Numbered from the stretch's first letter, positions 27,741 to 36,628 are shown. The stretch: DNA of 64,000 nucleotides from an uncultured Faecalibacterium sp. (GCA_934561555.1 CAKTGQ010000008.1:46881-110880); one strand, 5' to 3'. The notes: generated from the letters alone by a model not told the origin. Numbers and translations: made by a program.

Positions 27741-28652
27741 TCACGAAAAAAGCGCTTCCATATCCGACGGCAGCGGGCTTTCCACCGTGACGGTGCGCAG
27801 CTGCAAGGGCATTTCCACCCGGATACCGTCCGGCAGCGGAGTGTATACAGGCACCGTAAAGCTCTGCTTCGCGCAGTGCAGCGCCTGTCGGCCAATGTGC
27901 TCCCGGCTGCCGCCGTAAAGGTCGTCCCCGGCAAGCGGATGGCCGATGGACGCAAAATGCACCCGAATCTGGTGAGTGCGGCCGGTCACCGGCACGCAAG
28001 CCGCAAGGCTGAGGCCGTTTTCTTCCTTTATAATAGTATACTCGGTGCGGCTGGGTTTGCCCTCGGGGGTGACGCAGCGCCCGATGATGCTGTCACCCCG
28101 GCGGCCGATAGGTGCATCGATAGCCCCGTCTCCCAGCGGCAGCACGCCCTGCGCAATGGCATAGTACAGCTTTGCCACCCCGTCCGCCAATAGCGGCGCG
28201 GCGTAGGCGTTTTTCGCTGCCAGCACAAGGCCGCTGGTGTCCTTATCAATGCGGTTCACCGGACGGAACACCGGGCTGTGGCCGTGGGCCGCCGCCCATG
28301 CCGCATAGCCGTTGGCCAGCGTGCCCCCGGGGTAGTTCAGGGTGGGGTGCACTGCCAGCTGCGGCGGCTTTTCCAGCACCACGGCAAAAGCATCCTCATA
28401 GACCACCTTGACCGGAATTTCCGGCTGCGGGGTCACGCCGTCCCCTTCCGGCGGCAGGGCAAAGGAAAGCACCTGCCCGGGGAAGATGCGCCGGTTTGCC
28501 AGCACGGGCACACCATCCGCAAAAAAGCCGCTGCCCCGGAACTTGACCGCCCGGGCAAGGTCCGTAGAGACGGCACACTGGCGCAGAAAGCTGCGCACCA
28601 GCACCCCATCGTGGGTGGCAGCCGTATCCGGCACGGCAAAATACAGCTGCAT
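27741..28652 (-). CDS. RluA-family RNA pseudouridine synthase
   Basis: 303 residues. The catalytic motif reads NRIDKDTSGL where HRLDRDTSGL is usual; the catalytic Asp is kept. TEY and TGRTHQIRVHFASIGHPLAGDDLYG are the other conserved blocks. An S4-like N-terminal segment is present. Target RNA position cannot be assigned. Start at 28652 behind GGGGAGGGGAC. Confidence 0.9.
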   Translation of the reverse strand: MQLYFAVPDTAATHDGVLVRSFLRQCAVSTDLARAVKFRGSGFFADGVPVLANRRIFPGQVLSFALPPEGDGVTPQPEIPVKVVYEDAFAVVLEKPPQLAVHPTLNYPGGTLANGYAAWAAAHGHSPVFRPVNRIDKDTSGLVLAAKNAYAAPLLADGVAKLYYAIAQGVLPLGDGAIDAPIGRRGDSIIGRCVTPEGKPSRTEYTIIKEENGLSLAACVPVTGRTHQIRVHFASIGHPLAGDDLYGGSREHIGRQALHCAKQSFTVPVYTPLPDGIRVEMPLQLRTVTVESPLPSDMEALFS

Positions 28653-28718
28653 GGCCTGTCCCCTCCCCTGCAAAATTTACAAAAACACAAATGATATTAT
28701 AACAAAAATCCGTTTCAC

Positions 28719-28747
28719 TTGCAAATCTTACTTTTTTATGGTATCAT
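28719..28747 (+). promoter_or_regulatory. Promoter of rnpB
   Basis: TTGCAA, 17 bases, TATCAT, with the RNA 5' end about 8 bases downstream. Confidence 0.75.
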
Positions 28748-28754
28748 GAGGAAC

Positions 28755-29100
28755 GGAAAACGAGTGGAACATACGGCGGCGGGGCGGCTTTGACCGCTCT
28801 GAGGAAAGTCCGGGCCTCACAGAGCACGGTAACTGCTAACGGCAGCCGAGGGTGACCTTAGGGAAAGTGCAACAGAAAACAAACCGCCGCAGCAATGCGG
28901 TAAGGATGAAACGGCGAGGTAAGAGCTCACCAGCGCATGGGTGACCATGCGGCTTTGTAAACCCTACCGGAAGCAACGCCTATATGGGACGTACAGCGCT
29001 GCTCGCGTGTCCCGAAGGCGGCACGAGCCTGTCAGCAATGGCAGGCCTAGACAGATCGTCGTTTAATACAGAACCCGGCTTACGGTCTATCTCGTTTTCC
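28755..29100 (+). ncRNA. rnpB: RNase P RNA (bacterial class A)
   Basis: The ends pair as helix P1: GGAAAACGAG at 28755-28764 with CTCGTTTTCC at 29091-29100. Conserved core blocks are visible: GAGGAAAGTCCGGGC, ACAGAAAACAAACCGCC, AAGGATGAAACGGCGAGGTAA (given here in part), AAACCCTACCGGAAGCAA-like region and the 3' ACAGAACCCGGCTTACGG. Catalytic RNA for tRNA 5' maturation. The class A layout fits Clostridia of this lineage rather than Bacillus class B. Confidence 0.96.
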
Positions 29101-29160
29101 CTTTTGTGTTTTTGCGCTGTCTGCTGTTGCAGGCAGCTTTTTTGTTGCAGCAGCATATGC

Positions 29161-29296
29161 TCGCCCTCTCAGGCGCTCCCGCGCCAGCTCTCCCGGAGGG
29201 AGAGCCAAGGTCTAAGGTTCGTTGCTGAAGTATTAGGTACAATGAGAACGTTTCTGGCAGTGAGCGAAGCGAACTGACGGAGAGGGCGAGCTCGCC
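29161..29296. repeat. Palindromic intergenic repeat, copy 2
   Basis: Starts CCTCTCAGGCGCTCCCGCGC, includes GCTCTCCC..GGGAGAGC, the spacer TTGCTGAAGTATTAGGTACA and ends ACTGACGGAGAGGGC. The spacer recurs at 33591-33611. Confidence 0.75.
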
Positions 29297-29313
29297 ATCG
29301 TTTTTTGTATAGC

Positions 29314-29356
29314 AAAAAGAACCGTTGCACGTTATTTTGCGCAACGGTTCTTTTTT
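29314..29356. terminator. Bidirectional terminator between rnpB/repeat and the LCP gene
   Basis: AAAAAGAACCGTTGC / GCAACGGTTCTTTTT stem around ACGTTATTTTGC; T runs on both strands. Confidence 0.85.
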
Positions 29357-29369
29357 AGATAGATTTCAC

Positions 29370-31049
29370 TCAGTTCCCACCTGCGCCTAAGATGGCGTCA
29401 AGCACAGTGGAGGCGGCGCTGTACAGCGAGCCTGCGGCCTGCTCTACCTGCTCCTGCGTGGGCAGGCTGACGGCGGGCGTCTCGGTGCTGCCGCCCTCGG
29501 CGGGGGTGGTCTCCGGCTGGGGCGTCTCGGTAGCAGCGGGCTGCTCTGCGGGCGTTTCCGTGGGCTGCTCTGTCGGTTGTTCAGCGGGCTGCTCAGCAGA
29601 CTGCTCCGGCACGCCTTCCGCAGGCTCTTCCACGATCACGCTGTCGGCAGGCGTTTCGGGCACAGAGACAGCGGCATCGGGGTCGGTAGTGGGGGTGTAC
29701 ACGTCCGTCTTTTCCGGGGTCTGGGTTGTGGAGCTTACCGTGCCCTCGCCGCCCAGCACCGCCGCGATCATCTCTTTGGCCTTTGCCACAGAGCTTTCGT
29801 CCGGCTTCATGACGTAGAGCTTCTGCCCTTTTGCAGAGTAGCACTTAGTGCTGCTGCCGGAGGAGCCGGTAACGGTGTAGCTTTGAATATTCCACTCTGC
29901 AAAGTCGCTCAGCTGCATCCGCACCAGCGCACTGATCTGGTTCTGGGAAAGGCTGGTGACGAAGCAGTCGGCGGCAGAATCCATGATCTTGGAAAAGCCC
30001 ATCAGCAACGCCGGGGACTTGATCTTGTTCAGCATGGCATCGATGACCTTCATCTGGTTGATGCCGCGCTGCACATCGCCGGTCTTAAAGGCGTGGCGCT
30101 CGCGGGCAAAGGCCAGCGCAGCCTTGCCGTCCAGATGGTTCCAGCCCTCGGCAAAGGTGGTGGGGTCGTAGTAGCCGGGGCTGCCCACTGAAGTGAACGC
30201 CTGATCGGAGTACACATCCACGCCGCCCAGCGCATCAATGATGTTGATAAACCCTGCAAAATTGATGCGGATGTAGTGCTGCACATCCACCCCGTACAGG
30301 TTGCCGAGGGTGTCCATGCTGGTCTGCACACCGTAAAGCCCGGCGTGGGTCAGCTTATCCTTGCTGTTTGTTCCGGCAAGGTCCACATAGTAATCGCGTG
30401 GGGTGTTGATCAGCACCACCTGCTTGGTAACAGGGTTCACAACAGCAAGGATATTCACATCGCTGCGGGCTTTTTCAGTCAGCTCGCCGCGGGTATCCAC
30501 ACCGCTCAGGTACACCACAAAGGGCTCCTTTGTGATCTTTTTTGCCTCGGCGTCGCTCAAAAAGCCGGTGGTCATATTGCCCAGCGCCGTCAGACCCTGC
30601 TGCGCCCAGACGCATCCCATTGCCATGGCAGCGCACAGCACCACCGAGAATACCCGGGATACTTTACCTGCAGTTTTGTACTCTTGACAGCGCTTGACCA
30701 GCAGCCACAGCAGCACCAGCAGCGCCGCCAGCACCACCAGATACAGCACCGGCAGCATCTGGGTGCGCCAGAGCTGCACCAGCGCCAGAACGCTTAAAAT
30801 TGCCTGTATGACCAGCAAGATCTTCCCTCGTTTCGGGGGCAGGTACGCCCCATTTGCCCCGGCAGCAGTGCTGCGGGGGGTGTTTTGCTGCGGGCGGCGG
30901 GGCGGCGGAGCGGATTGCTCCGGCGGCAGCTCCGAGAAAAACGCGGCGCTGTCCACCTCCACGGTGGCGTCCTGCTGCTCAGCCTTGTGCAAAAGACGGT
31001 GCAAGGATCGACCGTCCTCCTTGCGGGAATGCTCGTTTTCGTCCAACAT
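29370..31049 (-). CDS. LytR-CpsA-Psr (LCP) family cell-wall transferase
   Basis: 559 residues. A cytoplasmic N-terminus of about 70 residues, then three membrane segments (about 75-160), the LCP domain (about 195-340, with LINTPRDYYVDL, DKLTHAGLYG, GGVDVYSD and LAFARERHAFKTGDVQRG), a LytR_C-type domain and a Pro/Thr/Glu/Gln-rich tail (PAEQPTEQPTE repeats). LCP enzymes link teichoic acids or polysaccharides from lipid carriers to peptidoglycan. It could anchor the polymer regulated by the cpsBCD genes, an inference from function only. Overlapping small operon with the next two genes. Confidence 0.92.
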   Translation of the reverse strand: MLDENEHSRKEDGRSLHRLLHKAEQQDATVEVDSAAFFSELPPEQSAPPPRRPQQNTPRSTAAGANGAYLPPKRGKILLVIQAILSVLALVQLWRTQMLPVLYLVVLAALLVLLWLLVKRCQEYKTAGKVSRVFSVVLCAAMAMGCVWAQQGLTALGNMTTGFLSDAEAKKITKEPFVVYLSGVDTRGELTEKARSDVNILAVVNPVTKQVVLINTPRDYYVDLAGTNSKDKLTHAGLYGVQTSMDTLGNLYGVDVQHYIRINFAGFINIIDALGGVDVYSDQAFTSVGSPGYYDPTTFAEGWNHLDGKAALAFARERHAFKTGDVQRGINQMKVIDAMLNKIKSPALLMGFSKIMDSAADCFVTSLSQNQISALVRMQLSDFAEWNIQSYTVTGSSGSSTKCYSAKGQKLYVMKPDESSVAKAKEMIAAVLGGEGTVSSTTQTPEKTDVYTPTTDPDAAVSVPETPADSVIVEEPAEGVPEQSAEQPAEQPTEQPTETPAEQPAATETPQPETTPAEGGSTETPAVSLPTQEQVEQAAGSLYSAASTVLDAILGAGGN

Positions 31050-31065
31050 GAGAATACTCCTTTTT

Positions 31066-31419
31066 TCAGCCCACCGGAACGATGGTCAGCACGGCGCGGG
31101 CAGGCAGACAAGTGGCGGTCTGATCTTCCGCCGACAGCCAGCCAAAGCCCTCGCAGATGTGATCCGGGCAGGGCGATTCAATAAATCGCGCTCTGCCGTC
31201 CTTTACCTCTATATGCACCGTATAATAACCGGTGTCCACACTGTAAGTCTCGTCCTTGTCCAGCGGAATGTCCAGCACGGCGTTGCTATCGCCGTAGATC
31301 AGCTGGGCAGCCAGTTTTCCGCCGGTGGCGTTATGGCTGCGCACGGCCAGCAGCACCGCTGCGATAACCAGCACAACCACTGTAAACAGAATATTGGTGA
31401 AAAGCTTTTTCTTCTTCAT
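31066..31419 (-). CDS. NusG domain II-containing small membrane protein
   Basis: 117 residues. One N-terminal membrane segment (about 8-25), then a NusG_II beta domain with the signature region VKDGRARFIESPCPDHICEGFGW and a final CLP motif. Such proteins are common in Clostridia, often near electron-transport or flavin genes; exact role unknown. Lies 3 bases after nadE and 16 before the LCP gene, so it is probably co-transcribed with them. Confidence 0.85.
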   Translation of the reverse strand: MKKKKLFTNILFTVVVLVIAAVLLAVRSHNATGGKLAAQLIYGDSNAVLDIPLDKDETYSVDTGYYTVHIEVKDGRARFIESPCPDHICEGFGWLSAEDQTATCLPARAVLTIVPVG

Positions 31420-31422
31420 GGC

Positions 31423-33351
31423 TTACTGCTCCCCGGGTTTGAGCTGCTCCAGCTCCGCCAGCCAGAGGGTGGCGCAGGCGTCACTGGGCATCCGCCAGTC
31501 GCCCCGGGGCGAAAGGGTCACGCTGCCCACCTTGGGGCCGTCCGGCAGGCAGCTGCGCTTGAACTGCTGGGCAAAAAAGCGCCAGTAGAAGTTGCGCAGC
31601 CACTTGTACAGCACAGCGTCCGTATACTCTGCCCTGCCCGCAAAGGCAGCCTTTGCCAGCCGGTAAATTTTTGCCGGGCCAAAGCCGCAGCGCAGCACAT
31701 AATACAGGTAAAAATCGTGCAGTTCGTAGGGACCCACCAAATCTTCGGTGATCTGTGCAATTTCGCCGTTCTTGGCAGGCAGCAGCTCCGGCGAGACCGG
31801 GGTTGCCAGAATATCCAGCAGCACATCATGCAAAGCGGCGGTGGCGGCAGTTTCGGCCTCGTACTGCACCAGATAGCGCACCAGCGTTTTCGGCACACCG
31901 GCATTCACGCCGTACATGCTCATGTGGTCGCCGTTGTAGGTCGCCCAGCCCAGCGCCAGCTCCGAAAGGTCGCCCGTGCCCACCACAAGGCCGCCGGTGC
32001 GGTTGGCAAGGTCCATCAACTCCAGCGTGCGCACACGCGCCTGCCCGTTTTCAAAGGTGACATCCAGCACATTTTCGTCCTGCCCGATATCCGCAAAGTG
32101 ACTGCGCACGGTGTCGGCGATGCGGATTTCCTGAAAGCTTACGCCCAGTTCCCCGCACAAAATCTCGGCGTTGCTGCGGGTGCGCTTGGTGGTGCCAAAG
32201 CAGGGCATGGTCACCGCCAGCACATCAGCGGCGGGGCGGTGCAGCTGCTTCATGGCGCGCACCGCCACCAGCAGGGCAAGGCAGCTGTCCAAGCCACCGG
32301 AAATACCAATGACCGCCGTTTTTGCGCGGGCGTGCTCCAGCCGCTTGGCAAGGCCGTCGGCCTGCATCTTCAAAATCAGCTCACACCGGGCGGCGCGGCG
32401 CTGCGGGTCGCCGGGCACAAAGGGGGCGGGGTCGATGCGGCGGGTGAGCACCGTTTCTTCCGGTGCAAGGTCAAATTCCACCGTAACGTAGCCCTCGGCG
32501 CTGTGCTCAAAGCTGGTGTTGCGGGCACGCTCGGCTTCCATGCGCTGGCAGTCCAGCTCGGTCTCGGCGTGGTCACCCGCAAAGGGCGCAGTCTCCGCCA
32601 GAATACTGCCGTCCTCGGCAATCAGGTCGTGCCCGGCAAACACCATATCGGTGGTGCTTTCGCCGTGCCCTGCCGAGGCGTACAGGTAGCCGCACAGCAG
32701 CCGGGCAGACTGGTTTGCCACCAGTGCGCGGCGGTACTCCGCTTTGCCCACAGTCTCATCGCTGGCAGAAAGGTTTGCAATCACAGTTGCGCCCGCCAGC
32801 GCGTGGAAGGTGGAGGGCGGCAGCGCGCTCCACAAGTCCTCGCACAGCTCCACGCCCAGCACAAAGCTGGGCATCTGGCGGCAGCGGAACAAAAGCGACG
32901 TGCCAAAAGGCACCTGCTGCCCGCAGACAGTCACCGTCTGCACCTCGGTGCTGCCGGGGGTGAACTGCCGTTTTTCGTAAAACTCGCCGTAGTTGGGCAG
33001 GTAGGTCTTGGGCACAATGCCCAGCAGCTGCCCGCGGCACAGCACGGCGGCGCAGTTGTACAGCTTTCCGTGCACCAGCAGCGGCAGCCCCACCAGCGCT
33101 ATGGTGTCCAGCGTGCGGGTCTGCGCAAGCAGCCATTCCAGCGCATCCAGTGCGCCCTGCTGCAAAGTGCGCTGCAAAAACAAATCGCCGCAGGTGTAGC
33201 CGGTAAGGCAAAACTCCGGGAATACCGCCAGCTTTACCCCCCGCTGCGCGGCAGCTTGCAGCTGCGCCAGAATCTGCTGCGCGTTATAGGTGCAGTCTGC
33301 CACCCGCAAGGCGGGCGAAAAGGCAGCCGCCTTTAAAAAACCATCTTTCAT
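31423..33351 (-). CDS. nadE: Glutamine-dependent NAD+ synthetase
   Basis: 642 residues, the two-domain form. N-terminal nitrilase-type glutaminase with the triad Glu46 (FPEFCLTGY), Lys115 (PKTYLPNYGEF) and Cys170 (GVELCEDLW); C-terminal synthetase with the PP-loop SGGLDSCLAL. Makes NAD from nicotinate adenine dinucleotide using glutamine nitrogen. The start MKDGFLKAAA fits the family N-terminus even though the upstream ribosome site is poor. Confidence 0.95.
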   Translation of the reverse strand: MKDGFLKAAAFSPALRVADCTYNAQQILAQLQAAAQRGVKLAVFPEFCLTGYTCGDLFLQRTLQQGALDALEWLLAQTRTLDTIALVGLPLLVHGKLYNCAAVLCRGQLLGIVPKTYLPNYGEFYEKRQFTPGSTEVQTVTVCGQQVPFGTSLLFRCRQMPSFVLGVELCEDLWSALPPSTFHALAGATVIANLSASDETVGKAEYRRALVANQSARLLCGYLYASAGHGESTTDMVFAGHDLIAEDGSILAETAPFAGDHAETELDCQRMEAERARNTSFEHSAEGYVTVEFDLAPEETVLTRRIDPAPFVPGDPQRRAARCELILKMQADGLAKRLEHARAKTAVIGISGGLDSCLALLVAVRAMKQLHRPAADVLAVTMPCFGTTKRTRSNAEILCGELGVSFQEIRIADTVRSHFADIGQDENVLDVTFENGQARVRTLELMDLANRTGGLVVGTGDLSELALGWATYNGDHMSMYGVNAGVPKTLVRYLVQYEAETAATAALHDVLLDILATPVSPELLPAKNGEIAQITEDLVGPYELHDFYLYYVLRCGFGPAKIYRLAKAAFAGRAEYTDAVLYKWLRNFYWRFFAQQFKRSCLPDGPKVGSVTLSPRGDWRMPSDACATLWLAELEQLKPGEQ

Positions 33352-33477
33352 AAGAGGATTTCACATCCTGTCTGTTTCAATGTTGCCATGGTGACCCATG
33401 TTGACCATAGTATACCACAAACCGCATAAAACGGAAAGTAACAGACTGGTAAAAGAAGTGTGAACTGGGGAAAATGC

Positions 33478-33800
33478 GTCCTCTCAGGCGCTCCCGCACC
33501 AGATTCCCCCTTTTGTCACCTACGGTGACATCTTCCCCCGGAGCGGGGGAAGTCTTTCCTCAAGGGGGGGAGCCAAGATTTAAAGTCCGTTGCTAAAGTA
33601 TCAGGTGCAATGAGGAAGTGTATGGGCGTGCTCTTGGCTCTCCCTTTGGGAGAGCTGGCAAGCCCGACAGGGCTTGACTGAGAGGGCGCACGCCGTCAGC
33701 CCCATTGCTAAACATTAGGTGCAATGAGAAACTTTCCGACAGCGCCAGAGGCTCCCTCCCCGAGAGAGCTGGCAAAGCCGCAGGCTTTGACTGAGGGAGT
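33478..33800. repeat. Palindromic intergenic repeats, copy 3 (three tandem units)
   Basis: A 554-base gap largely filled by repeat units: CCTCTCAGGCGCTCCCGCAC.., AGCTCTCCC-type hairpins, the spacer TTGCTAAAGTATCAGGTGCA, GACTGAGAGGGCGCACGCCG and a second spacer TTGCTAAACATTAGGTGCAA. Related to 1820-1945, 29161-29296 and 35464-35632. No gene seen. Confidence 0.75.
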
Positions 33801-33809
33801 TACGCAAAA

Positions 33810-33843
33810 AACACCCCCGCAGGCTTACGCCCACGGGGGTGTT
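33810..33843 (-). terminator. Terminator after the MAM-like gene
   Basis: AACACCCCCGTGGGCGTAAG and CCTGCGGGGGTGTT pair; TTTTTTGCG follows on the minus strand. Confidence 0.88.
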
Positions 33844-33905
33844 ATTATGCTGTTATGTTCCCTGCACCCCTAAGGGTACAGTCACGCAAGCATTGAGAGT
33901 CAAAC

Positions 33906-34334
33906 TTAGACGAAGTTGTACTTGGTCTCGTTGACGATGTTCTTAGCGGTGCCGAAGCCCAGGTTGTAGATAGCAGCCAGGTTGCCAACGATAGCCAGAC
34001 CAACGTTCACAGCGCCCTTAATGCCCTGCTTTGCCTTGACGTCCCAAGCAGCGTCCTTGCCAGCAGTGTAGTTCAGACCCCAGACGTTGCTGAGCTGATC
34101 GCCGAAGCCAGCCAGGCCCTTGCCGGGCTTCCAGGTGCCGCTGAACATAGCGCCAACGGTGTTGTTCAGGAAGCCAGTAACGAACTGGTTACCAACGATA
34201 ATCACCATGTTCTTGCTGAAGTTCTGCCACTCCTTGGAGGTCATGATGGGGCACAGGTAATCAGCAACGCTACCACCCATAACGTAGGTCATCTCGTTCT
34301 CAGACACAGCAGAGAAATTTGCAGGCATCATCAT
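33906..34334 (-). CDS. MAM-like secreted peptide with double-glycine leader
   Basis: 142 residues. Leader MMMPANFSAVSENEMTYV ends in M-G-G at residue 21, the cleavage signal used by peptidase-containing (C39) ABC exporters; the mature part would be about 121 residues, with hydrophobic, Gly/Ala/Asn-rich segments. From memory, the leader and the recurring VGN, F-SG-W-G and AAIYNLG blocks match the microbial anti-inflammatory molecule of Faecalibacterium prausnitzii (about 135 residues). It also looks like a bacteriocin precursor. Single gene with its own promoter, good ribosome site AGGGAG and a terminator. No exporter is encoded next to it. Confidence 0.85.
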   Translation of the reverse strand: MMMPANFSAVSENEMTYVMGGSVADYLCPIMTSKEWQNFSKNMVIIVGNQFVTGFLNNTVGAMFSGTWKPGKGLAGFGDQLSNVWGLNYTAGKDAAWDVKAKQGIKGAVNVGLAIVGNLAAIYNLGFGTAKNIVNETKYNFV

Positions 34335-34409
34335 AATGAATTACTCCCTTCAAAAATAGAAAATATTCCGAACCGGTGTTTCCGGCTCAATCCTTGCTAG
34401 GATGGCAAT

Positions 34410-34438
34410 AATATACCACACTTTCCAGAAATGTTCAA
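34410..34438 (-). promoter_or_regulatory. Promoter of the MAM-like gene
   Basis: On the minus strand: TTGAAC, 17 bases, TATATT; leader about 70 bases. Confidence 0.7.
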
Positions 34439-34589
34439 GTACTTTTTTGAAAAAAGTGTAAAAACTGTGAAACCTCGTCCCCACTTTTGTAGCAAATGTG
34501 CACTGTTCATGCGGGTTTTTCTGGTGTGACAAGTTTTTTCGCAGATTTGTGAAAAATAGACTACCAGAACCATAAGGCGGTGCTGCGCA

Positions 34590-35426
34590 ATGAAAACAGT
34601 TGTTTTTGTGGACGAATTACTGCTGGTAAACTTTGCTGCTGCCGCTGCGCTGCTGCTGGGCACAGGGCTTTTGTGCGGGCGCAGCTGCACCGGGCTGCGG
34701 CTGTGCGCGGGCAGCGCGGCGGCAGCGGCAAGCACTCTTTCCCTGCTGGCCCCGCCGTGGCCCGCCCCGCTGGCGGTACTATATAAAATAGCCAGCTGCT
34801 GCGGTGTTGTGGCGGTGTGCTACGGCGTGCCCGGGGTGCGCAGCTTTGCCCGGCTGTGCGGGTGGTACGCGGCGCTCAATGGCCTGTTGTGTGGCGCGGT
34901 GGTGCTGCCCGGGGTACAGGCCAACAACCTGAATGTGCTGCTGCCGGTGCGTCCGGGGCGGCTTTTGCTCTGCTGCGCCGGGGTGTATGCGCTGCTGCGC
35001 GGGCTGCTGGCAGTGTTTGGACGCCCGCAGCGGGGCTGTTTTGCCGCTGTGCTGCACCTTGCGGGGGCAGCTGTGCCCGTACAGGCCTACCACGACACCG
35101 GTTTCACCCTGCAAGATCCGCTTGCCGGGCGGCGGGTGGTGCTGGTACAGTACCCGCCGGTGCGCAGCCTGCTGCCCGCCCCGCTGCGGGAATACTTAGA
35201 CAGCTGGTTTGCCGCCGGAGCTGCCCCGCCCCCGGGGCTGGGGGTGCAGTTTGTACCCTGTGCCGCCGTTACCGGTCACTGTCTGCTGCCCGCCGTGCCC
35301 GCCGCGCTGTGCCGTGGGCAGCGCCGCGTGCCCGGCCTGCTGGCGGCCTTTTGCGCCCCGGACGCCCCCACCGGCCCATGGACGCTGCTGCTGGGGGATG
35401 ATGTGGCGGAGGATGTGGGGGTGTAG
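34590..35426 (+). CDS. spoIIGA: Sigma-E processing peptidase SpoIIGA
   Basis: 278 residues. N-terminal half with about five membrane segments; C-terminal half is the membrane-linked aspartyl peptidase with the active site DTGFTLQDPLAG (Asp169), close to the usual DTGNxLxDP. It removes the pro-sequence of sigma-E, and sigE lies directly downstream. Shorter and richer in Ala/Leu/Gly than the Bacillus protein (about 309). The ribosome site is poor (AAGGCGG). Identification rests on the active-site block, topology and synteny. Confidence 0.85.
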   Translation: MKTVVFVDELLLVNFAAAAALLLGTGLLCGRSCTGLRLCAGSAAAAASTLSLLAPPWPAPLAVLYKIASCCGVVAVCYGVPGVRSFARLCGWYAALNGLLCGAVVLPGVQANNLNVLLPVRPGRLLLCCAGVYALLRGLLAVFGRPQRGCFAAVLHLAGAAVPVQAYHDTGFTLQDPLAGRRVVLVQYPPVRSLLPAPLREYLDSWFAAGAAPPPGLGVQFVPCAAVTGHCLLPAVPAALCRGQRRVPGLLAAFCAPDAPTGPWTLLLGDDVAEDVGV

Positions 35427-35463
35427 CGCTGAGACGATTTAAAATGCGCTCCGCTATGGGTAC

Positions 35464-35632
35464 GAACCCTCTCAGGCTCACTGCGTTCGCCAGCTCCCCC
35501 GAGGGGGGGAGCTTATAGCACTGCCGCAATCTTTTATCATTCATCCGATACTTTTCCGTTATGGCAAAAAAGCTCCCCCTTCGGGGGAGCTGGCACGGCG
35601 TAAGCCGTGACGGAGAGGGCGCACGCCGTACT
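35464..35632. repeat. Palindromic intergenic repeat, copy 4, between spoIIGA and sigE
   Basis: ACCCTCTCAGGCTCACTGCG .. AGCTCCCCC..GGGGGAGCT .. AGCTCCCCCTTCGGGGGAGCT .. CGTGACGGAGAGGGCGCACG. Splits what is normally a tight two-gene operon. Confidence 0.75.
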
Positions 35633-35675
35633 CCCCTATTATACATATAATAAGTGGTGCACAGGAGGGATATCC

Positions 35676-36380
35676 ATGTTGCAGTTTTTTCGCAAGGTCT
35701 GGCAGCGGTTGTGGGGGCGTTTGCGCTACTGCGGCGCGGTACATTATCTGGCGGGCGGGCCCAGCCTGCCCCCGCCCCTGACCCCTGAACAGGAAAAAGC
35801 CCTGCTAGACCGCATGGCCGCCGGGGACACCGCTGCCCGCGAGGAGCTGATCACCCACAACCTGCGGCTGGTGGTATATCTGGCAAAAAAGTACGAGAAC
35901 AGCGGTGTGCCCGCCGAGGACTTGGTAAGCATTGGCACCATTGGGCTGATCAAGGCGGTAAACACTTTTACCCCTGCCCGCAGCATCAAGCTTGCCACCT
36001 ACGCCAGCCGCTGCATCGGCAACGAGATATTGATGTACCTGCGCAAAAGCTCCAACCGCCGGCAGGAAGCCAGCATCGACGAGCCTTTGAACGTGGACGG
36101 CGACGGCAACGAGCTGCTGCTCTCGGACATCCTTGGCAGCGACGCCAACGCGGTAAGCCAGCAGCTGGAGCAGGACGCCGAGCGTGCGGTGCTGCGCAGC
36201 GCCGTGGCGGCGCTTTCGGCGCGGGAGCGGCAGATCATGGAACTGCGCTTCGGCCTTACCGACGGCGTGGAGCACACCCAGAAGGAAGCCGCCGACGCCC
36301 TTGGCATCAGCCAGAGCTATATCTCCCGGCTGGAAAAGCGCATCATCCACACCCTGAAAGCCCGCCTTGAAAGCGAGTAG
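35676..36380 (+). CDS. sigE: Sporulation sigma factor sigma-E
   Basis: 234 residues. An N-terminal hydrophobic/basic pro-sequence ([18 protein letters not shown]), then region 2 ([37 protein letters not shown]), [22 protein letters not shown] and region 4 HTH ([20 protein letters not shown]). The mother-cell sigma factor made as a precursor and cut by SpoIIGA. Strong AGGAGG ribosome site. Confidence 0.93.
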   Translation: MLQFFRKVWQRLWGRLRYCGAVHYLAGGPSLPPPLTPEQEKALLDRMAAGDTAAREELITHNLRLVVYLAKKYENSGVPAEDLVSIGTIGLIKAVNTFTPARSIKLATYASRCIGNEILMYLRKSSNRRQEASIDEPLNVDGDGNELLLSDILGSDANAVSQQLEQDAERAVLRSAVAALSARERQIMELRFGLTDGVEHTQKEAADALGISQSYISRLEKRIIHTLKARLESE

Positions 36381-36386
36381 CAGCGC

Positions 36387-36415
36387 TTGACATTCCGCGT
36401 GGGAACGTGTATAAT
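36387..36415 (+). promoter_or_regulatory. Consensus promoter P1 (antisense RNA, decayed unit)
   Basis: TTGACA, 17 bases, TATAAT. Its flanks CGC..ATTC..GGAACGTG and the start of the transcript (ACAA.AGGCGCTGGCCC) match P2 at 36705-36733. Confidence 0.85.
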
Positions 36416-36421
36416 AAAAAC

Positions 36422-36628
36422 ACAAGAGGCGCTGGCCCGGCAAGACGGGTTGCGGCTCCCAGCGGTTGTTTCGCCCCTTGGGCGGGGCTCACACCCTGCT
36501 GGCCGCTGCCCCAACAAAAATTCCCTGTTTCTGCCGCAGGCAGCGGGAATTTTTGTTGCAGCTAACTCCTCATTGGCGAGTCAAGATTGACCGTTGCTTG
36601 GGGAAGCGTTGGCGGTCAATCTTTTTTT
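36422..36628 (+). ncRNA. Candidate antitoxin-type RNA 1 (duplicate unit with insertion)
   Basis: From P1 to terminator hairpins at 36512-36558 (CAACAAAAATTCCC / GGGAATTTTTGTTG) and 36583-36628 (AAGATTGACCG / CGGTCAATCTT + T7). No open frame with a ribosome site. Relative to unit 2 it carries about 110 extra bases before the shared GCTAACTCCT. Confidence 0.5.
36512..36558 (+). terminator. Hairpin terminator inside unit 1
   Basis: Perfect 14-bp outer stem CAACAAAAATTCCC / GGGAATTTTTGTTG plus inner CTGCC/GGCAG; T run inside the 3' arm. Confidence 0.7.

Noticed and set aside
25724..27790. 688-residue plus-strand open frame
   Set aside because: Antisense shadow of the M23 peptidase gene.
28984..29277. 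97-residue frame over rnpB and the adjacent repeat
   Set aside because: Lies in the RNase P RNA and a non-coding repeat.
30694..33336. 880-residue plus-strand open frame
   Set aside because: Antisense shadow of the LCP gene, NusG-II gene and nadE.
33478..33800. Possible CRISPR array
   Set aside because: Units are palindromic intergenic repeats of unequal length with conserved spacers, not short direct repeats with unique spacers; no cas genes in the window.
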